From CAJWKT01 sp964465375 (lineage in GTDB: Bacteria; Pseudomonadota; Gammaproteobacteria; Steroidobacterales; Rariloculaceae): a DNA stretch of 64,000 nt. The DNA is taken from assembly GCA_964465375.1 (NCBI GenBank), contig CAYXIJ010000005.1, positions 30,416 to 94,415 on the forward strand, read 5' to 3'. Below the pieces are notes generated by a model that was given only the letters and a program-made list of their open reading frames with translations, searched no databases and had not been told where the DNA came from. Every line of letters starts with the position of its first letter. Positions within the stretch are counted from its first letter, which is position 1. The translations under genes and the position numbers were made by a program. This document shows positions 37,863 to 46,390 of the stretch, piece after piece.

Positions 37863-38264
37863 CTATTCCTTATCCTCCAGTACCCCCCTCTCCCTGAGCT
37901 GCTTACGAATATTCGTAGCACTAATCAATTGAATTTTTTCATCGAGTATCTCCTCTTCGATTGCGTATCCTACGCCCCGGCCATATGAGATATTGACGAT
38001 GTTGGGAACCAGCATAATTTCAAAATCAAGCCCCCTTTTAAAGCCATCCCTGAGGAGACTGTCTTCGATATTTTTACAAACCGACTCCCAATTAAAAGGA
38101 TTATCGTCCTGCGAATCACCGCCTGACGCATTGTGAACATCTCGGACTTGAATCATGACCTGGCCTGTCTTTGCTATACATCTCTTGAAAAGAGCCTGAT
38201 GACCATCGTGCCAGGGCTGCCAGCGACCTAACATTTGAACAGTCGGTTTTTTCCAATCAAACAT
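37863..38264 (-). CDS. Nucleotidyltransferase (cytidylyltransferase-like)
   Basis: A 133-residue protein of the nucleotidyltransferase HxGH superfamily. It has GRWQPWHDGHQALFKR near the N-terminus, where HDGH corresponds to HxGH, and ISATNIRKQLRERG at the C-terminus, matching the ISSTxIR signature. The superfamily transfers AMP or CMP to a phosphorylated small molecule. The substrate is unknown. Its start overlaps the end of the P-loop kinase gene by 8 bases. The two are probably made together and may act in sequence, the kinase phosphorylating the acceptor that this enzyme activates. Confidence 0.78.
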   Translation of the reverse strand: MFDWKKPTVQMLGRWQPWHDGHQALFKRCIAKTGQVMIQVRDVHNASGGDSQDDNPFNWESVCKNIEDSLLRDGFKRGLDFEIMLVPNIVNISYGRGVGYAIEEEILDEKIQLISATNIRKQLRERGVLEDKE

Positions 38265-38667
38265 TTTGCAGAATTTTGTCAGCTATCATTTTGTGGTTTG
38301 AGTTATTCCATTCTTTAATATGGAAATCCACACGCTCAGGATGCTCAAACATCTTGTTCGTATCATCAAACCTACCTTCCTTAATGGTATCCATCCAGAT
38401 CACAATATCCGGTTCGAAGATTCTCTGTGCTTCCTTGGTTGGACATATGAAATCACAGATAACGAATCTAGAATATGATTTTTCGAAATCTGCAAAGGCT
38501 TTCATTCGTAGACTTTGACGAAGTCGCCCGTCCTTGCTGAAATCCCAGTCGTTAGCCATCCTTCTTACATGGTCAGCGTTATACCATGCGGCTTTTAACA
38601 GTGGTTGCAATCGTTCGGCGAGATATGTCTTTCCACTACCCGGCAGACCCATGACAAGTATTTTCAT
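38257..38667 (-). CDS. Small P-loop kinase, adenylylsulfate-kinase-like
   Basis: A 136-residue P-loop protein with Walker A VMGLPGSGKTYLAERL at the N-terminus and AAWYNADHVRRMANDWDFS, which resembles the substrate-binding N-x-D-x-VR region of APS kinase. It is shorter than CysC (about 200 residues) and lacks much of its C-terminal half. It is therefore more likely a kinase for another small molecule. It overlaps the nucleotidyltransferase gene by 8 bases. Similar kinase/nucleotidyltransferase pairs are known to me from marine phage and bacterial genomes, without an assigned product. Confidence 0.72.
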   Translation of the reverse strand: MKILVMGLPGSGKTYLAERLQPLLKAAWYNADHVRRMANDWDFSKDGRLRQSLRMKAFADFEKSYSRFVICDFICPTKEAQRIFEPDIVIWMDTIKEGRFDDTNKMFEHPERVDFHIKEWNNSNHKMIADKILQNV

Positions 38668-38853
38668 CTGAATACTACTTATTTCTATTGCGTCAAAATT
38701 TTTTTAATCAGGCTGCTTTAGCTTGTTCACTTGAATAGCACAATAACTCAATCACGTAGCTAAAATTAGCTTATACCCATATAATTTTATCGTTTAATCG
38801 ACAAGAGTATTATGTATCACTCTGCCAGAAAGTTTTTCTAAATTTGATAACAA

Positions 38854-39513
38854 CTAGGGGGAAACCAAGTCCCCGTCTTTGTAATTCAGTGTTATGTAAA
38901 CCTCACCGTTTTCATCGAAGAAACTCCAAACACCATCCGGCTTCCCGTTTTTTAACTCTCCGCTGCTCCACAATTGACCATTTTCATGGAACATCTCAAG
39001 AGGCCCATCTGGCTCCCCATTTTTCAGCACCCACCTTTCCTTCAACTGGCCGTTTGCGTGAAATCCCTCCCAAAGACCTTCTCTTTTCCCGTCCCTGTAG
39101 GTTCCAGACTCAATCAACTGACCGTTTTCATTAAACCATTCCTGAGTACCTTCCTGCCTCCCCTCTACAAAATTTCTTCTCCTCCACAATTGACCATGAT
39201 CGTAAAAAACTTCAGAAAAACCCTCTGGCCTCCCGTCTTTTGAATTTCCTCTGCTCCACAGTTGACCGTTCGGATGGAAATACTCCCATGCGCCTTCCCG
39301 GACCCCGTCCCGGTAGTTTCTCCTTTCTTTCAGTTGGCCGTTTTCGTAGAACTCCTCAACGGTCCCAGTGACAGGCTCATTGGTGGCTTCGTGGTAGATG
39401 ATATTTTCCCTGATCTCGAAAGGTCCTGTGACAACCTCTTGGGAATCAGCGCAAGGGATCAGGAGTAGGACACCGAAGAAAGGGAATAGGGGTTTCACGA
39501 GGACCATATTCAT
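38854..39513 (-). CDS. Exported MORN/YwqK-repeat protein, seven repeats
   Basis: A 219-residue protein with an N-terminal hydrophobic export signal (about residues 3-20). A short head reading EVVTGPFEIRENIIYHEAT comes next. Seven repeats of about 23 residues of the type FHENGQLWSSGELKNGKPDG follow. The head and first repeat are clearly related to the protein at 39841-40263. A Cys near 21 may be a lipidation site, but the residue before it is Pro, unlike a good lipobox. MORN_2 repeats are thought to form beta-hairpin surfaces. Function unknown. Confidence 0.72.
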   Translation of the reverse strand: MNMVLVKPLFPFFGVLLLIPCADSQEVVTGPFEIRENIIYHEATNEPVTGTVEEFYENGQLKERRNYRDGVREGAWEYFHPNGQLWSRGNSKDGRPEGFSEVFYDHGQLWRRRNFVEGRQEGTQEWFNENGQLIESGTYRDGKREGLWEGFHANGQLKERWVLKNGEPDGPLEMFHENGQLWSSGELKNGKPDGVWSFFDENGEVYITLNYKDGDLVSP

Positions 39514-39537
39514 AGGCTCACTCTACAAAGAGAACCC

Positions 39538-39678
39538 TCAGTAGAAGAAAACCCTTATAACGATCACGGTGAGGATCACTCCCTTTAGAAAGGTTAGCCA
39601 GAGCATTCCATAATCGCTGATCCGTAGTTTCCTTTGCCACCAGTCGATATATCTCTTATGCCATTTGATTAGGTTCAT
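39538..39678 (-). CDS. Putative small membrane protein of 46 residues
   Basis: A short open frame in the gap between two repeat-protein genes. It has a basic/aromatic amphipathic N-terminus (MNLIKWHKRYIDWWQRKL), a short polar centre (RISDYG), and one hydrophobic helix (about residues 25-43). It ends just upstream of the start of the 38854-39513 gene, on the same strand. The composition, Trp-rich head plus single helix, is that of a real small membrane protein more than of random sequence. No clear ribosome binding site is visible. Function unknown. Confidence 0.5.
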   Translation of the reverse strand: MNLIKWHKRYIDWWQRKLRISDYGMLWLTFLKGVILTVIVIRVFFY

Positions 39679-39785
39679 TACTGTTTAAGGACTTCTGAAT
39701 ATGAATTTAATCCATGAGTCAGTTCTACTCTACCGTAACGGAATTATCTTAACCACTCCGACGATTTTTATTTTATTAATCACAA

Positions 39786-39791
39786 TATAAT
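39786..39791 (+). promoter_or_regulatory. Possible -10 box for the downstream MORN-repeat gene
   Basis: A perfect TATAAT lies 50 bases upstream of the 39841 start in an A/T-rich stretch. No good -35 box stands 16-18 bases further upstream. It is therefore only a candidate promoter. Confidence 0.3.
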
Positions 39792-39840
39792 ACGGAAATT
39801 TAACCAAAACAGAGACGCACAGGAACGGAATGCTAATCGA

Positions 39841-40263
39841 ATGAGACTTCTTACCATCCTCTATCTAGTTCTTCTGGTTTCTTGTTCTCAGGAACCCGAA
39901 GTTGTGACGGGTCCATTTATTGTGAGGGATGGCATCACTTACGACCAGAACACGAACAAACCTTTGACCGGGATTGTTGAGGAGCTCTATGACAATGGCC
40001 AATTAGAGAGAAGAGGAAACTGGAAGGACGGGACACTAGACGGTCTTAGTGAGTTCTTCTACGAAAATGGTCAATTAGAGTTTAGAGAAAACTACATAGA
40101 CGGGGAATTAGAGGGTCTTGTTGAGTGGTTCTATACAAATGGTCAATTATGGTACCGAGAAAACTGGAAAGACGGGAAAGAGGATGGTCTCTGGGAATAC
40201 TTCGACGAAGACGGAAACTTGATCAGGACAGAGACATGGGAGAACGGAGTACAGGTCGAATGA
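39841..40263 (+). CDS. MORN/YwqK-repeat lipoprotein
   Basis: A 140-residue lipoprotein. The signal peptide is MRLLTILYLVLLVSC with the lipidated Cys at 15, followed by the head EVVTGPFIVRDGITYDQNT. Four repeats of about 23 residues such as FYENGQLEFRENYIDGELEG come next. The head matches that of the protein at 38854-39513, which is encoded on the opposite strand, so the two are inverted paralogues around the small membrane protein gene. It converges on glmS, with 49 bases between stops. Function unknown. Confidence 0.72.
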   Translation: MRLLTILYLVLLVSCSQEPEVVTGPFIVRDGITYDQNTNKPLTGIVEELYDNGQLERRGNWKDGTLDGLSEFFYENGQLEFRENYIDGELEGLVEWFYTNGQLWYRENWKDGKEDGLWEYFDEDGNLIRTETWENGVQVE

Positions 40264-40312
40264 GATTTTACGAATACTGGACTGGTGGATCTAAAAAACC
40301 CATACATCAAAC

Positions 40313-42148
40313 TCATTCAACAGTGACCGATTTAGCTAGATTGCGGGGCTGGTCTATGTCGGTACCTTTTAATACGGCGGCATGATAAGCCAGTAGCTGC
40401 AATGGCACAGCGTAAAGGAGAGGCTCCTGAATAGGCTGCACATGCGCGGGCATGCGCAAGATTCGCACGTTTTCATCTTCACCTAAATGGACCTCTGGAT
40501 CTGCAAACACGTAGAGCTGCCCCCCGCGCGCTCTGACTTCCTCAAGATTTGACTTCAGCTTTTCCAGCAATTCGTTATTGGGAGCAACTGCCACTACGGG
40601 CATATCGTCATCTACTAGGGCCAAAGGCCCGTGCTTGAGTTCGCCCGCTGCATAAGCCTCAGCATGAATGTAGGAAATTTCCTTTAACTTCAGAGCGCCC
40701 TCCATAGCTATTGGGTTCAATGCCCCTCGACCCAAAAATAAGGCATGGTGTTTATCCGCGAACTCTCTTGCCAAGTCTGCAATGGCATTGTTCAGCACCA
40801 GACTCTGCTCAACCATGCCTGGTATTTCTGCCAAATGAGCTACTAACTCCCGCTCCGTGCTGGAGCTTAGTCCACGATGCCTCGCAATCACAATCGTAAG
40901 CATAAGCAGGGCCGCAAGCTGAGTGGTAAAGGCCTTGGTCGAAGCAACACCGATTTCCTGGCCTGCCCGAGTCATCAGCACAAGATCCGATTCGCGTGTA
41001 AGTGAACTTTCGGATACGTTACAAATTGCCAATGTGGCGACATAGCCAAGTTCATTGGCAGCTCGTAAAGCTGCGAGCGTATCAGCAGTTTCGCCGGACT
41101 GAGAAATGGCAACGAAAAGAGTATTTTCGGGCACCACCGGAGATCGGTAACGGTACTCGCTGGCAATATCCACGCTACAAGGCAAGCGCGCTATCTCTTC
41201 TAATTGATATCGAGCTACCAACCCTGCATGATAACTGGTACCACAAGCAACGATGTGTACACCTGTTGCTTTTTTGAGAACTTCTTCTGCATTCTCACCA
41301 AATATGGAATCTGGAATACCGCCATCACTGATGCGCCGATCCAGTGTCTGCATCAACGCCGCAGGTTGTTCGTGGATTTCTTTCTCCATGTAATGATTAA
41401 ACCGGCCGCGCTCTGCAGCGTCCGCTGTAAGCTCGCTTTCTCGGACCGGCCGTTCCACTTCATGGCCCGTGACATCAAAAATTGTTACGGAATCTTTTCG
41501 TAGGACTGCAATGTCCCCTTCCTCAAGAAATTGAAACTGTTGGGTTACGGGTAACAGCGCCGCAACATCCGAAGCAACGAAGTTCTCCCCAGAACCTAGG
41601 CCCACCACAACTGGGGTGCCTGTGCGAACAGTAAACAGTGCCTCGGGATCATGGGTACTAAGAACCACCAATGATGCATAACCACCCTCCAGTTCTTTCA
41701 CTGTCTGGCTGATGGCCAAATACATGTCATTAGTATTTTTCAGATGGTGACGAATGCGGTGCGCAACAACTTCTGTATCAGTTTCCGAGTTGAACTCAAA
41801 TCCCGCAGCTTGTAGTTCACCACGTAATTTTGCATGGTTTTCAATAATGCCATTGTGAGCCACGGCAACTTCACCGCCCGATAGATGAGGATGCGCGTTG
41901 CCTTCGCTGGGCGTGCCGTGTGTCGCCCAACGTGTGTGGGCGATACCAATATAGCCGCTTATATCCTGGCCCCTTAGCGCGCTTTGCAACCCCTTGACTT
42001 TGCCCAAGCGCCTCACGCGCTCAATTTTCTTTTCATGGACTACGGCGAGGCCAGCCGAATCATATCCACGGTATTCCAAACGCTGGAGTCCTTCCAAAAG
42101 AACAGGAATTATGTCCCGACTGGCTACCGCGCCTACGATTCCGCACAT
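40313..42148 (-). CDS. glmS: Glucosamine-fructose-6-phosphate aminotransferase
   Basis: A 611-residue enzyme that makes glucosamine-6-phosphate from fructose-6-phosphate and glutamine, the entry step to cell-wall amino sugars. Cys2 in MCGIVGAVASRDIIPVLLEG is the glutaminase nucleophile. Further motifs are RLEYRGYDSAGLA, HTRWATHGTPSEGNAHPH, and the two SIS domains with GTSYHAGL, ISQSGETADTL and EISYIHAEAYAAGELKHGP. It ends PRNLAKSVTVE, as is standard. It lies 72 bases after glmU, in the usual order glmU-glmS. Confidence 0.97.
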   Translation of the reverse strand: MCGIVGAVASRDIIPVLLEGLQRLEYRGYDSAGLAVVHEKKIERVRRLGKVKGLQSALRGQDISGYIGIAHTRWATHGTPSEGNAHPHLSGGEVAVAHNGIIENHAKLRGELQAAGFEFNSETDTEVVAHRIRHHLKNTNDMYLAISQTVKELEGGYASLVVLSTHDPEALFTVRTGTPVVVGLGSGENFVASDVAALLPVTQQFQFLEEGDIAVLRKDSVTIFDVTGHEVERPVRESELTADAAERGRFNHYMEKEIHEQPAALMQTLDRRISDGGIPDSIFGENAEEVLKKATGVHIVACGTSYHAGLVARYQLEEIARLPCSVDIASEYRYRSPVVPENTLFVAISQSGETADTLAALRAANELGYVATLAICNVSESSLTRESDLVLMTRAGQEIGVASTKAFTTQLAALLMLTIVIARHRGLSSSTERELVAHLAEIPGMVEQSLVLNNAIADLAREFADKHHALFLGRGALNPIAMEGALKLKEISYIHAEAYAAGELKHGPLALVDDDMPVVAVAPNNELLEKLKSNLEEVRARGGQLYVFADPEVHLGEDENVRILRMPAHVQPIQEPLLYAVPLQLLAYHAAVLKGTDIDQPRNLAKSVTVE

Positions 42149-42220
42149 AAGCCACTACTCTCCCAAGACGTCCTTAAAAACATTACTGCCAATTCTTCAT
42201 GAAAAAGCGAATCCTGCCTA

Positions 42221-43594
42221 TCACTTAGCGGGGCGCTTCCAGCCCTTGACGGTTGACTGCTTAGCGCGAGCCACGGTCAGTTGCCCGGAAGGGACATCTT
42301 TTGTAATGACAGAGCCTGCTCCGATTGTTGCCTCTTCCCCAACCTCTACAGGTGCAACTAACATGACACCGGAACCCACAAATGCACGATCTCCAATCTT
42401 AGTGTGATGTTTCTTGGCTCCATCGTAGTTGCAGGTAATTGTGCCAGCTCCAATGTTTGCATCCCGGCCGATTGTTGTGTCCCCTATGTAGCTTAAGTGA
42501 TTAACTTTACTTCCTTCAGAAATTTCGCTGCCCTTTATTTCCACAAAATTTCCTATCTTCACTTGTTCGGCCAGCTCAGTACCCGGCCTCAACCTGGCAA
42601 AAGGCCCGATCTCACAATTCGGGCCCGCTACAACATTCTCCAAAACAGAATGTGCATTCACTACACAATCATCGGCAAGCTTGCAATTAGATACTATTGC
42701 GTAAGGACCGATGTGAACGCGATCACCCAATTGCACGCTCCCCTCGAAAACGACACCAACATCGATAAAAACATCCTGCCCAACACTGAGCTCGCCCCTC
42801 ACATCAACACGCTTCGGGTCCGCTAGCGATACGCCAGCCGCCATAAGCTCTACAGCCTTGCGATGCCGCAACGTTTTTTCAGCTTCAGCCAACTCTATCT
42901 TGTCGTTAATACCTTGAACTTCTTTTGAATCCGCTGCCTTTAGACCTTCCACTTTGACACCTTCCTTTGCGGCCATGCTAACGATATCAGTGAGATAGTA
43001 CTCTCCTTGTGCATTCTTATTCTCTAATCTATCCAACCAACGCCTAAGCGCGTGCGCGTGCGCCCCGATTAAGCCGCTGTTGATTTCCCCTATAAGCCTC
43101 TCCTCGTCAGACGCGTCTCGCTCCTCAATAATCTGGATAACCGCACCACCCTGATCGCGAATGATGCGCCCGTATCCCCCTGGATCATCCGGCACTGAGG
43201 TCAAAATAGCGAGAACCTTCTCTTCAAGACTCTTTACCAACATCTGAAGTGCCCGCACTCCCACCAGCGGCACATCTCCATAAAGCACTAGTACTTGATG
43301 ATCGTCTGGAATATCGGGCAAAGCCTGCGCTACCGCATGTCCCGTTCCAAGTTGGTCTGACTGAAGATGCCAAAACAAGTCTTTCTGCGGGAAAGCGGCC
43401 ACAACCTCTTTTGCGCCATGGCCGTAGACCACTCGAATGGCTTCAGGCTTCAGTTGCCTTACGATATCCAGGACGTGGGCTAGAATGGGCTTCCCACCCA
43501 GCAGGTGCATCACTTTGGGTCTGTTGGAATGCATTCGTTTGCCCTGGCCGGCTGCCAGAACTATAACGGTAAGAGCCACAGATCCATCCTTCAT
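42221..43594 (-). CDS. glmU: Bifunctional GlmU, uridyltransferase and acetyltransferase
   Basis: A 457-residue enzyme making UDP-N-acetylglucosamine. The N-terminal uridyltransferase domain has VLAAGQGKRMHSNRPKVMH and LYGDVPLV. The C-terminal left-handed beta-helix has the hexapeptide repeats, for example IGPYAIVSNCKLADDCVVN, and NHLSYIGDTTIGRDANIGAG, TITCNYDGAKKHHT with the catalytic His. It starts at ATG 43594 just after an AGGAGA site. It follows atpC by 93 bases, the standard gammaproteobacterial order. Confidence 0.97.
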   Translation of the reverse strand: MKDGSVALTVIVLAAGQGKRMHSNRPKVMHLLGGKPILAHVLDIVRQLKPEAIRVVYGHGAKEVVAAFPQKDLFWHLQSDQLGTGHAVAQALPDIPDDHQVLVLYGDVPLVGVRALQMLVKSLEEKVLAILTSVPDDPGGYGRIIRDQGGAVIQIIEERDASDEERLIGEINSGLIGAHAHALRRWLDRLENKNAQGEYYLTDIVSMAAKEGVKVEGLKAADSKEVQGINDKIELAEAEKTLRHRKAVELMAAGVSLADPKRVDVRGELSVGQDVFIDVGVVFEGSVQLGDRVHIGPYAIVSNCKLADDCVVNAHSVLENVVAGPNCEIGPFARLRPGTELAEQVKIGNFVEIKGSEISEGSKVNHLSYIGDTTIGRDANIGAGTITCNYDGAKKHHTKIGDRAFVGSGVMLVAPVEVGEEATIGAGSVITKDVPSGQLTVARAKQSTVKGWKRPAK

Positions 43595-43687
43595 TCTCCT
43601 GATCCTATCCGTCGATGATAGCGTGATAAGACCACCACCGTGCAGGCAAGCGCTCAGGAAAATTGGATAAACAACGCGTTTCCGGGT

Positions 43688-44107
43688 CTAGTTGCGCCCA
43701 CCCTTGAGTTTCTGTGCGGCCCGATAACGCGCCTCAGCTTCCACCATCTCCGCCTGTGCTTGCTCAAGATCCACTTCGCCGTGGCGGCCCTCTAAAACTT
43801 CACGAGCCTGCTCCCTAGCAGCGAGAGCAGCGGACTCATCCAGCTGATCGGCCCGCAGCGCACTATCAGCCAGCACCGTTACCAAATGCGGTTGCACTTC
43901 AAGCACCCCCCCAGTGACATAGAAAAGTTTCTCGTCCTCTTCAACCATCTGAACGCGAACCTCCCCAGGGATCAGGTCTGTCAATAGCGGAGCATGCCGT
44001 GGTGCAATGCCTACTTCCCCTAACCTCGCCGGCGCAAAAACCATCTCTGCTTCGCCGGAAAAAATTTCTCCTTCTGCGCTTACGATTTCAACGTTGATGG
44101 TTGCCAT
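43688..44107 (-). CDS. atpC: ATP synthase epsilon subunit
   Basis: A 139-residue F1 epsilon subunit, the regulatory rotor part. The N-terminal beta-sandwich has SAEGEIFSGEAEMVFAPA and GEVGIAPRHAPLLTDLIPG. The C-terminal helical hairpin is rich in Ala and Glu. It is the last gene of the atp operon, 14 bases after atpD. Confidence 0.97.
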   Translation of the reverse strand: MATINVEIVSAEGEIFSGEAEMVFAPARLGEVGIAPRHAPLLTDLIPGEVRVQMVEEDEKLFYVTGGVLEVQPHLVTVLADSALRADQLDESAALAAREQAREVLEGRHGEVDLEQAQAEMVEAEARYRAAQKLKGGRN

Positions 44108-44121
44108 GGTCTATACCTGTC

Positions 44122-45501
44122 CTACTGAAGGTTCTTGGCTCGCTCCTCTGCTTCTTCGATGGATCCCACCATGTAGAAGGCCTGCTCGGGCAAATGATCG
44201 TACTCACCATCAACGATGGCCTTAAAGCTACGTATGGTCTCTCGCAGTGGCACATACTTGCCTGGGCTCCCTGTGAACGTTTCAGCCACAAAAAACGGCT
44301 GAGACAAGAAACGCTGGATCTTTCGTGCCCTTTGAACCATTAGCTTGTCATCCTCGGAAAGCTCATCCATGCCTAGAATCGCAATAATGTCCTGAAGTTC
44401 TTTGTAGCGCTGCAGCACCGCCTGTGCAGCACGTGCCGTATCATAATGTTCCTGTCCCACCACATTTGGATCAAGCAAACGGCTGGTTGAATCCAGCGGG
44501 TCCACCGCAGGATAGATGCCCAGTTCCGCGATCTGACGGGACAAAACCAACGTAGCGTCCAGGTGGGCAAACGTGGTGGCTGGAGATGGATCTGTTAAGT
44601 CATCCGCAGGTACGTAGACAGCCTGAAAAGAGGTAATGGAGCCAGCCCGCGTAGAAGTAATGCGCTCTTGCAATGCTCCCATCTCCTCCGCAAGCGTAGG
44701 CTGGTACCCCACAGCTGAAGGCATTCGTCCTAGCAACGCAGATACCTCGGTGCCCGCAAGCGTATACCGGTAAATATTGTCGATAAACATAAGCACGTCA
44801 CGACCCTCGTCCCGGAAAGACTCTGCGATGGTCAACCCTGTAAGTCCTACACGAAGCCGGTTACCGGGTGGCTCGTTCATCTGACCGTAGACAAGCGCCA
44901 CCTTGTCCAGCACTCCTGCCTCTTTCATTTCATGATAAAAATCATTCCCCTCACGTGTTCGCTCACCCACTCCAGCAAAAACAGAATATCCACCATGCTC
45001 TTTAGCAATGTTGTTTATGAGTTCCATTAAGCAAACTGTCTTACCAACTCCCGCCCCACCAAAAAGACCAATCTTGCCGCCCTTCGCTATTGGCATTATG
45101 AGATCAATGACCTTTACCCCCGTCTCCAAGAGTTCCGTACTGGTAGCTTGGTCTTCGTAACTCGGGGGTGACCTATGGATGGGCCGACGGTCCTTTTCCC
45201 CTACCGGCCCGGCCCGATCAATAGGCGTGCCCAAAACATCCATGATTCGGCCTAGGGTTTTTTCACCGACCGGGATTTCAATAGGTGAACCAGTGTCAGC
45301 TACTGACAAACCCCGGCGCAGCCCCTCACTAGAACCCATGGCAATGGTGCGAACCACTCCGTCCCCGAGCTGCTGCTGCACCTCTAGTGTTAAGTCTCGG
45401 TCCTCAAGCTTTAAAGCATCGTAGATTTTTGGAATTGCATCCCTGGGAAATTCTACGTCTACTACTGCGCCTATAATTTGAACTATCGTACCCGTGCTCA
45501 T
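44122..45501 (-). CDS. atpD: ATP synthase beta subunit
   Basis: The 459-residue catalytic F1 subunit. The P-loop is LFGGAGVGKTVCLMELI. GERTREGNDFYHEM with the catalytic Glu and the signature PAVDPLDSTSRLL are present. The frame is open to 45561, but the ATG at 45501 (MSTGTIVQIIGAVVDVEFPR) fits the conserved N-terminus, with AAAGGT upstream as a possible ribosome binding site. It lies between atpG and atpC. Confidence 0.97.
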   Translation of the reverse strand: MSTGTIVQIIGAVVDVEFPRDAIPKIYDALKLEDRDLTLEVQQQLGDGVVRTIAMGSSEGLRRGLSVADTGSPIEIPVGEKTLGRIMDVLGTPIDRAGPVGEKDRRPIHRSPPSYEDQATSTELLETGVKVIDLIMPIAKGGKIGLFGGAGVGKTVCLMELINNIAKEHGGYSVFAGVGERTREGNDFYHEMKEAGVLDKVALVYGQMNEPPGNRLRVGLTGLTIAESFRDEGRDVLMFIDNIYRYTLAGTEVSALLGRMPSAVGYQPTLAEEMGALQERITSTRAGSITSFQAVYVPADDLTDPSPATTFAHLDATLVLSRQIAELGIYPAVDPLDSTSRLLDPNVVGQEHYDTARAAQAVLQRYKELQDIIAILGMDELSEDDKLMVQRARKIQRFLSQPFFVAETFTGSPGKYVPLRETIRSFKAIVDGEYDHLPEQAFYMVGSIEEAEERAKNLQ

Positions 45502-45526
45502 CTTTTGTTTACCTTTGTCTTTATCT

Positions 45527-46387
45527 TTAGACTGCTGCTGCCCCACCGACGATCTCTGCAATTTCCTGTGTAATCGCTGCTTGGCGGGCCTTGTTGTAAT
45601 CTAATTGGAGTTGATCAATAAATTTACCGGCGTTTTCAGTAGCTGCCTTCATCGCAACCATTTTGGATGCCATTTCACAGGCGACATTCTCTACCGCGCC
45701 TCGATATACCTGGGATTCCAAATAACGCGCGACAACGGTTTGCAGTAGCTCTCCTGCCGAAGGCTCATAAAGATAATCCCAGTGCTCCTGAAGTGCTTCG
45801 CTGTCAACAACCTCTACCGGCAAAAGCGCTTTAATCACGGGCTGCTGGCTCATCGTGTTTACAAATACATTATGAACAAGAAGCAGCTGGTCTATTTTTC
45901 CGTCTTCGTAGGCATCGGTCATAGCCGTTATAGCACCGATTAAGTCGGCTACCTTTGGGTCTTCCCCCAAATGAGTTGTCGCGGCTACAATGTTCACCTT
46001 GAGGCGCCGGAAATAAGCAGCACCCTTCGCGCCGATCAAGCACAAATCAGCTTCAATACCCTTAGATTGCCACTGCTGCAGATCGTTTAGCACAGCCCGA
46101 AACATATTGACGTTGAGCGAGCCACACAAGCCCCGGTCCGTACTGATGACGATGTAGCCCACTCGCTTCACTTCACGCTTCTCCAAAAACGGATGGCCAT
46201 CGTCCGGATTCGCCTCGGAAAGATGTCCAATGACGGTGCGTATGCGTTCGGCGTAGGGCCTTGAAGCTTCCATCCGATCCTGGGTGCGGCGCAACTTAGA
46301 AGCAGCTACCATTTCCATGGCCTTCGTAATCTTCTGCGTATTTTTTACGCTACCAATTTTGTTGCGAATTTCCTGGCCGCTAGCCAT
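45527..46387 (-). CDS. atpG: ATP synthase gamma subunit
   Basis: The 286-residue central stalk subunit. The N-terminal coiled-coil helix is KIGSVKNTQKITKAMEMVAA, the middle has STDRGLCGSLN, and the C-terminal helix reads NKARQAAITQEIAEIVGGA. Length matches E. coli (287). It starts 3 bases after the atpA stop codon. Confidence 0.97.
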   Translation of the reverse strand: MASGQEIRNKIGSVKNTQKITKAMEMVAASKLRRTQDRMEASRPYAERIRTVIGHLSEANPDDGHPFLEKREVKRVGYIVISTDRGLCGSLNVNMFRAVLNDLQQWQSKGIEADLCLIGAKGAAYFRRLKVNIVAATTHLGEDPKVADLIGAITAMTDAYEDGKIDQLLLVHNVFVNTMSQQPVIKALLPVEVVDSEALQEHWDYLYEPSAGELLQTVVARYLESQVYRGAVENVACEMASKMVAMKAATENAGKFIDQLQLDYNKARQAAITQEIAEIVGGAAAV

Positions 46388-46390
46388 AGC

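Noticed and set aside
36521..40263. Toxin-antitoxin system, based on the YwqK antitoxin label of the repeat proteins
   Set aside because: No adjacent toxin-like gene; the label comes from repeat similarity only, and the proteins have export signals.
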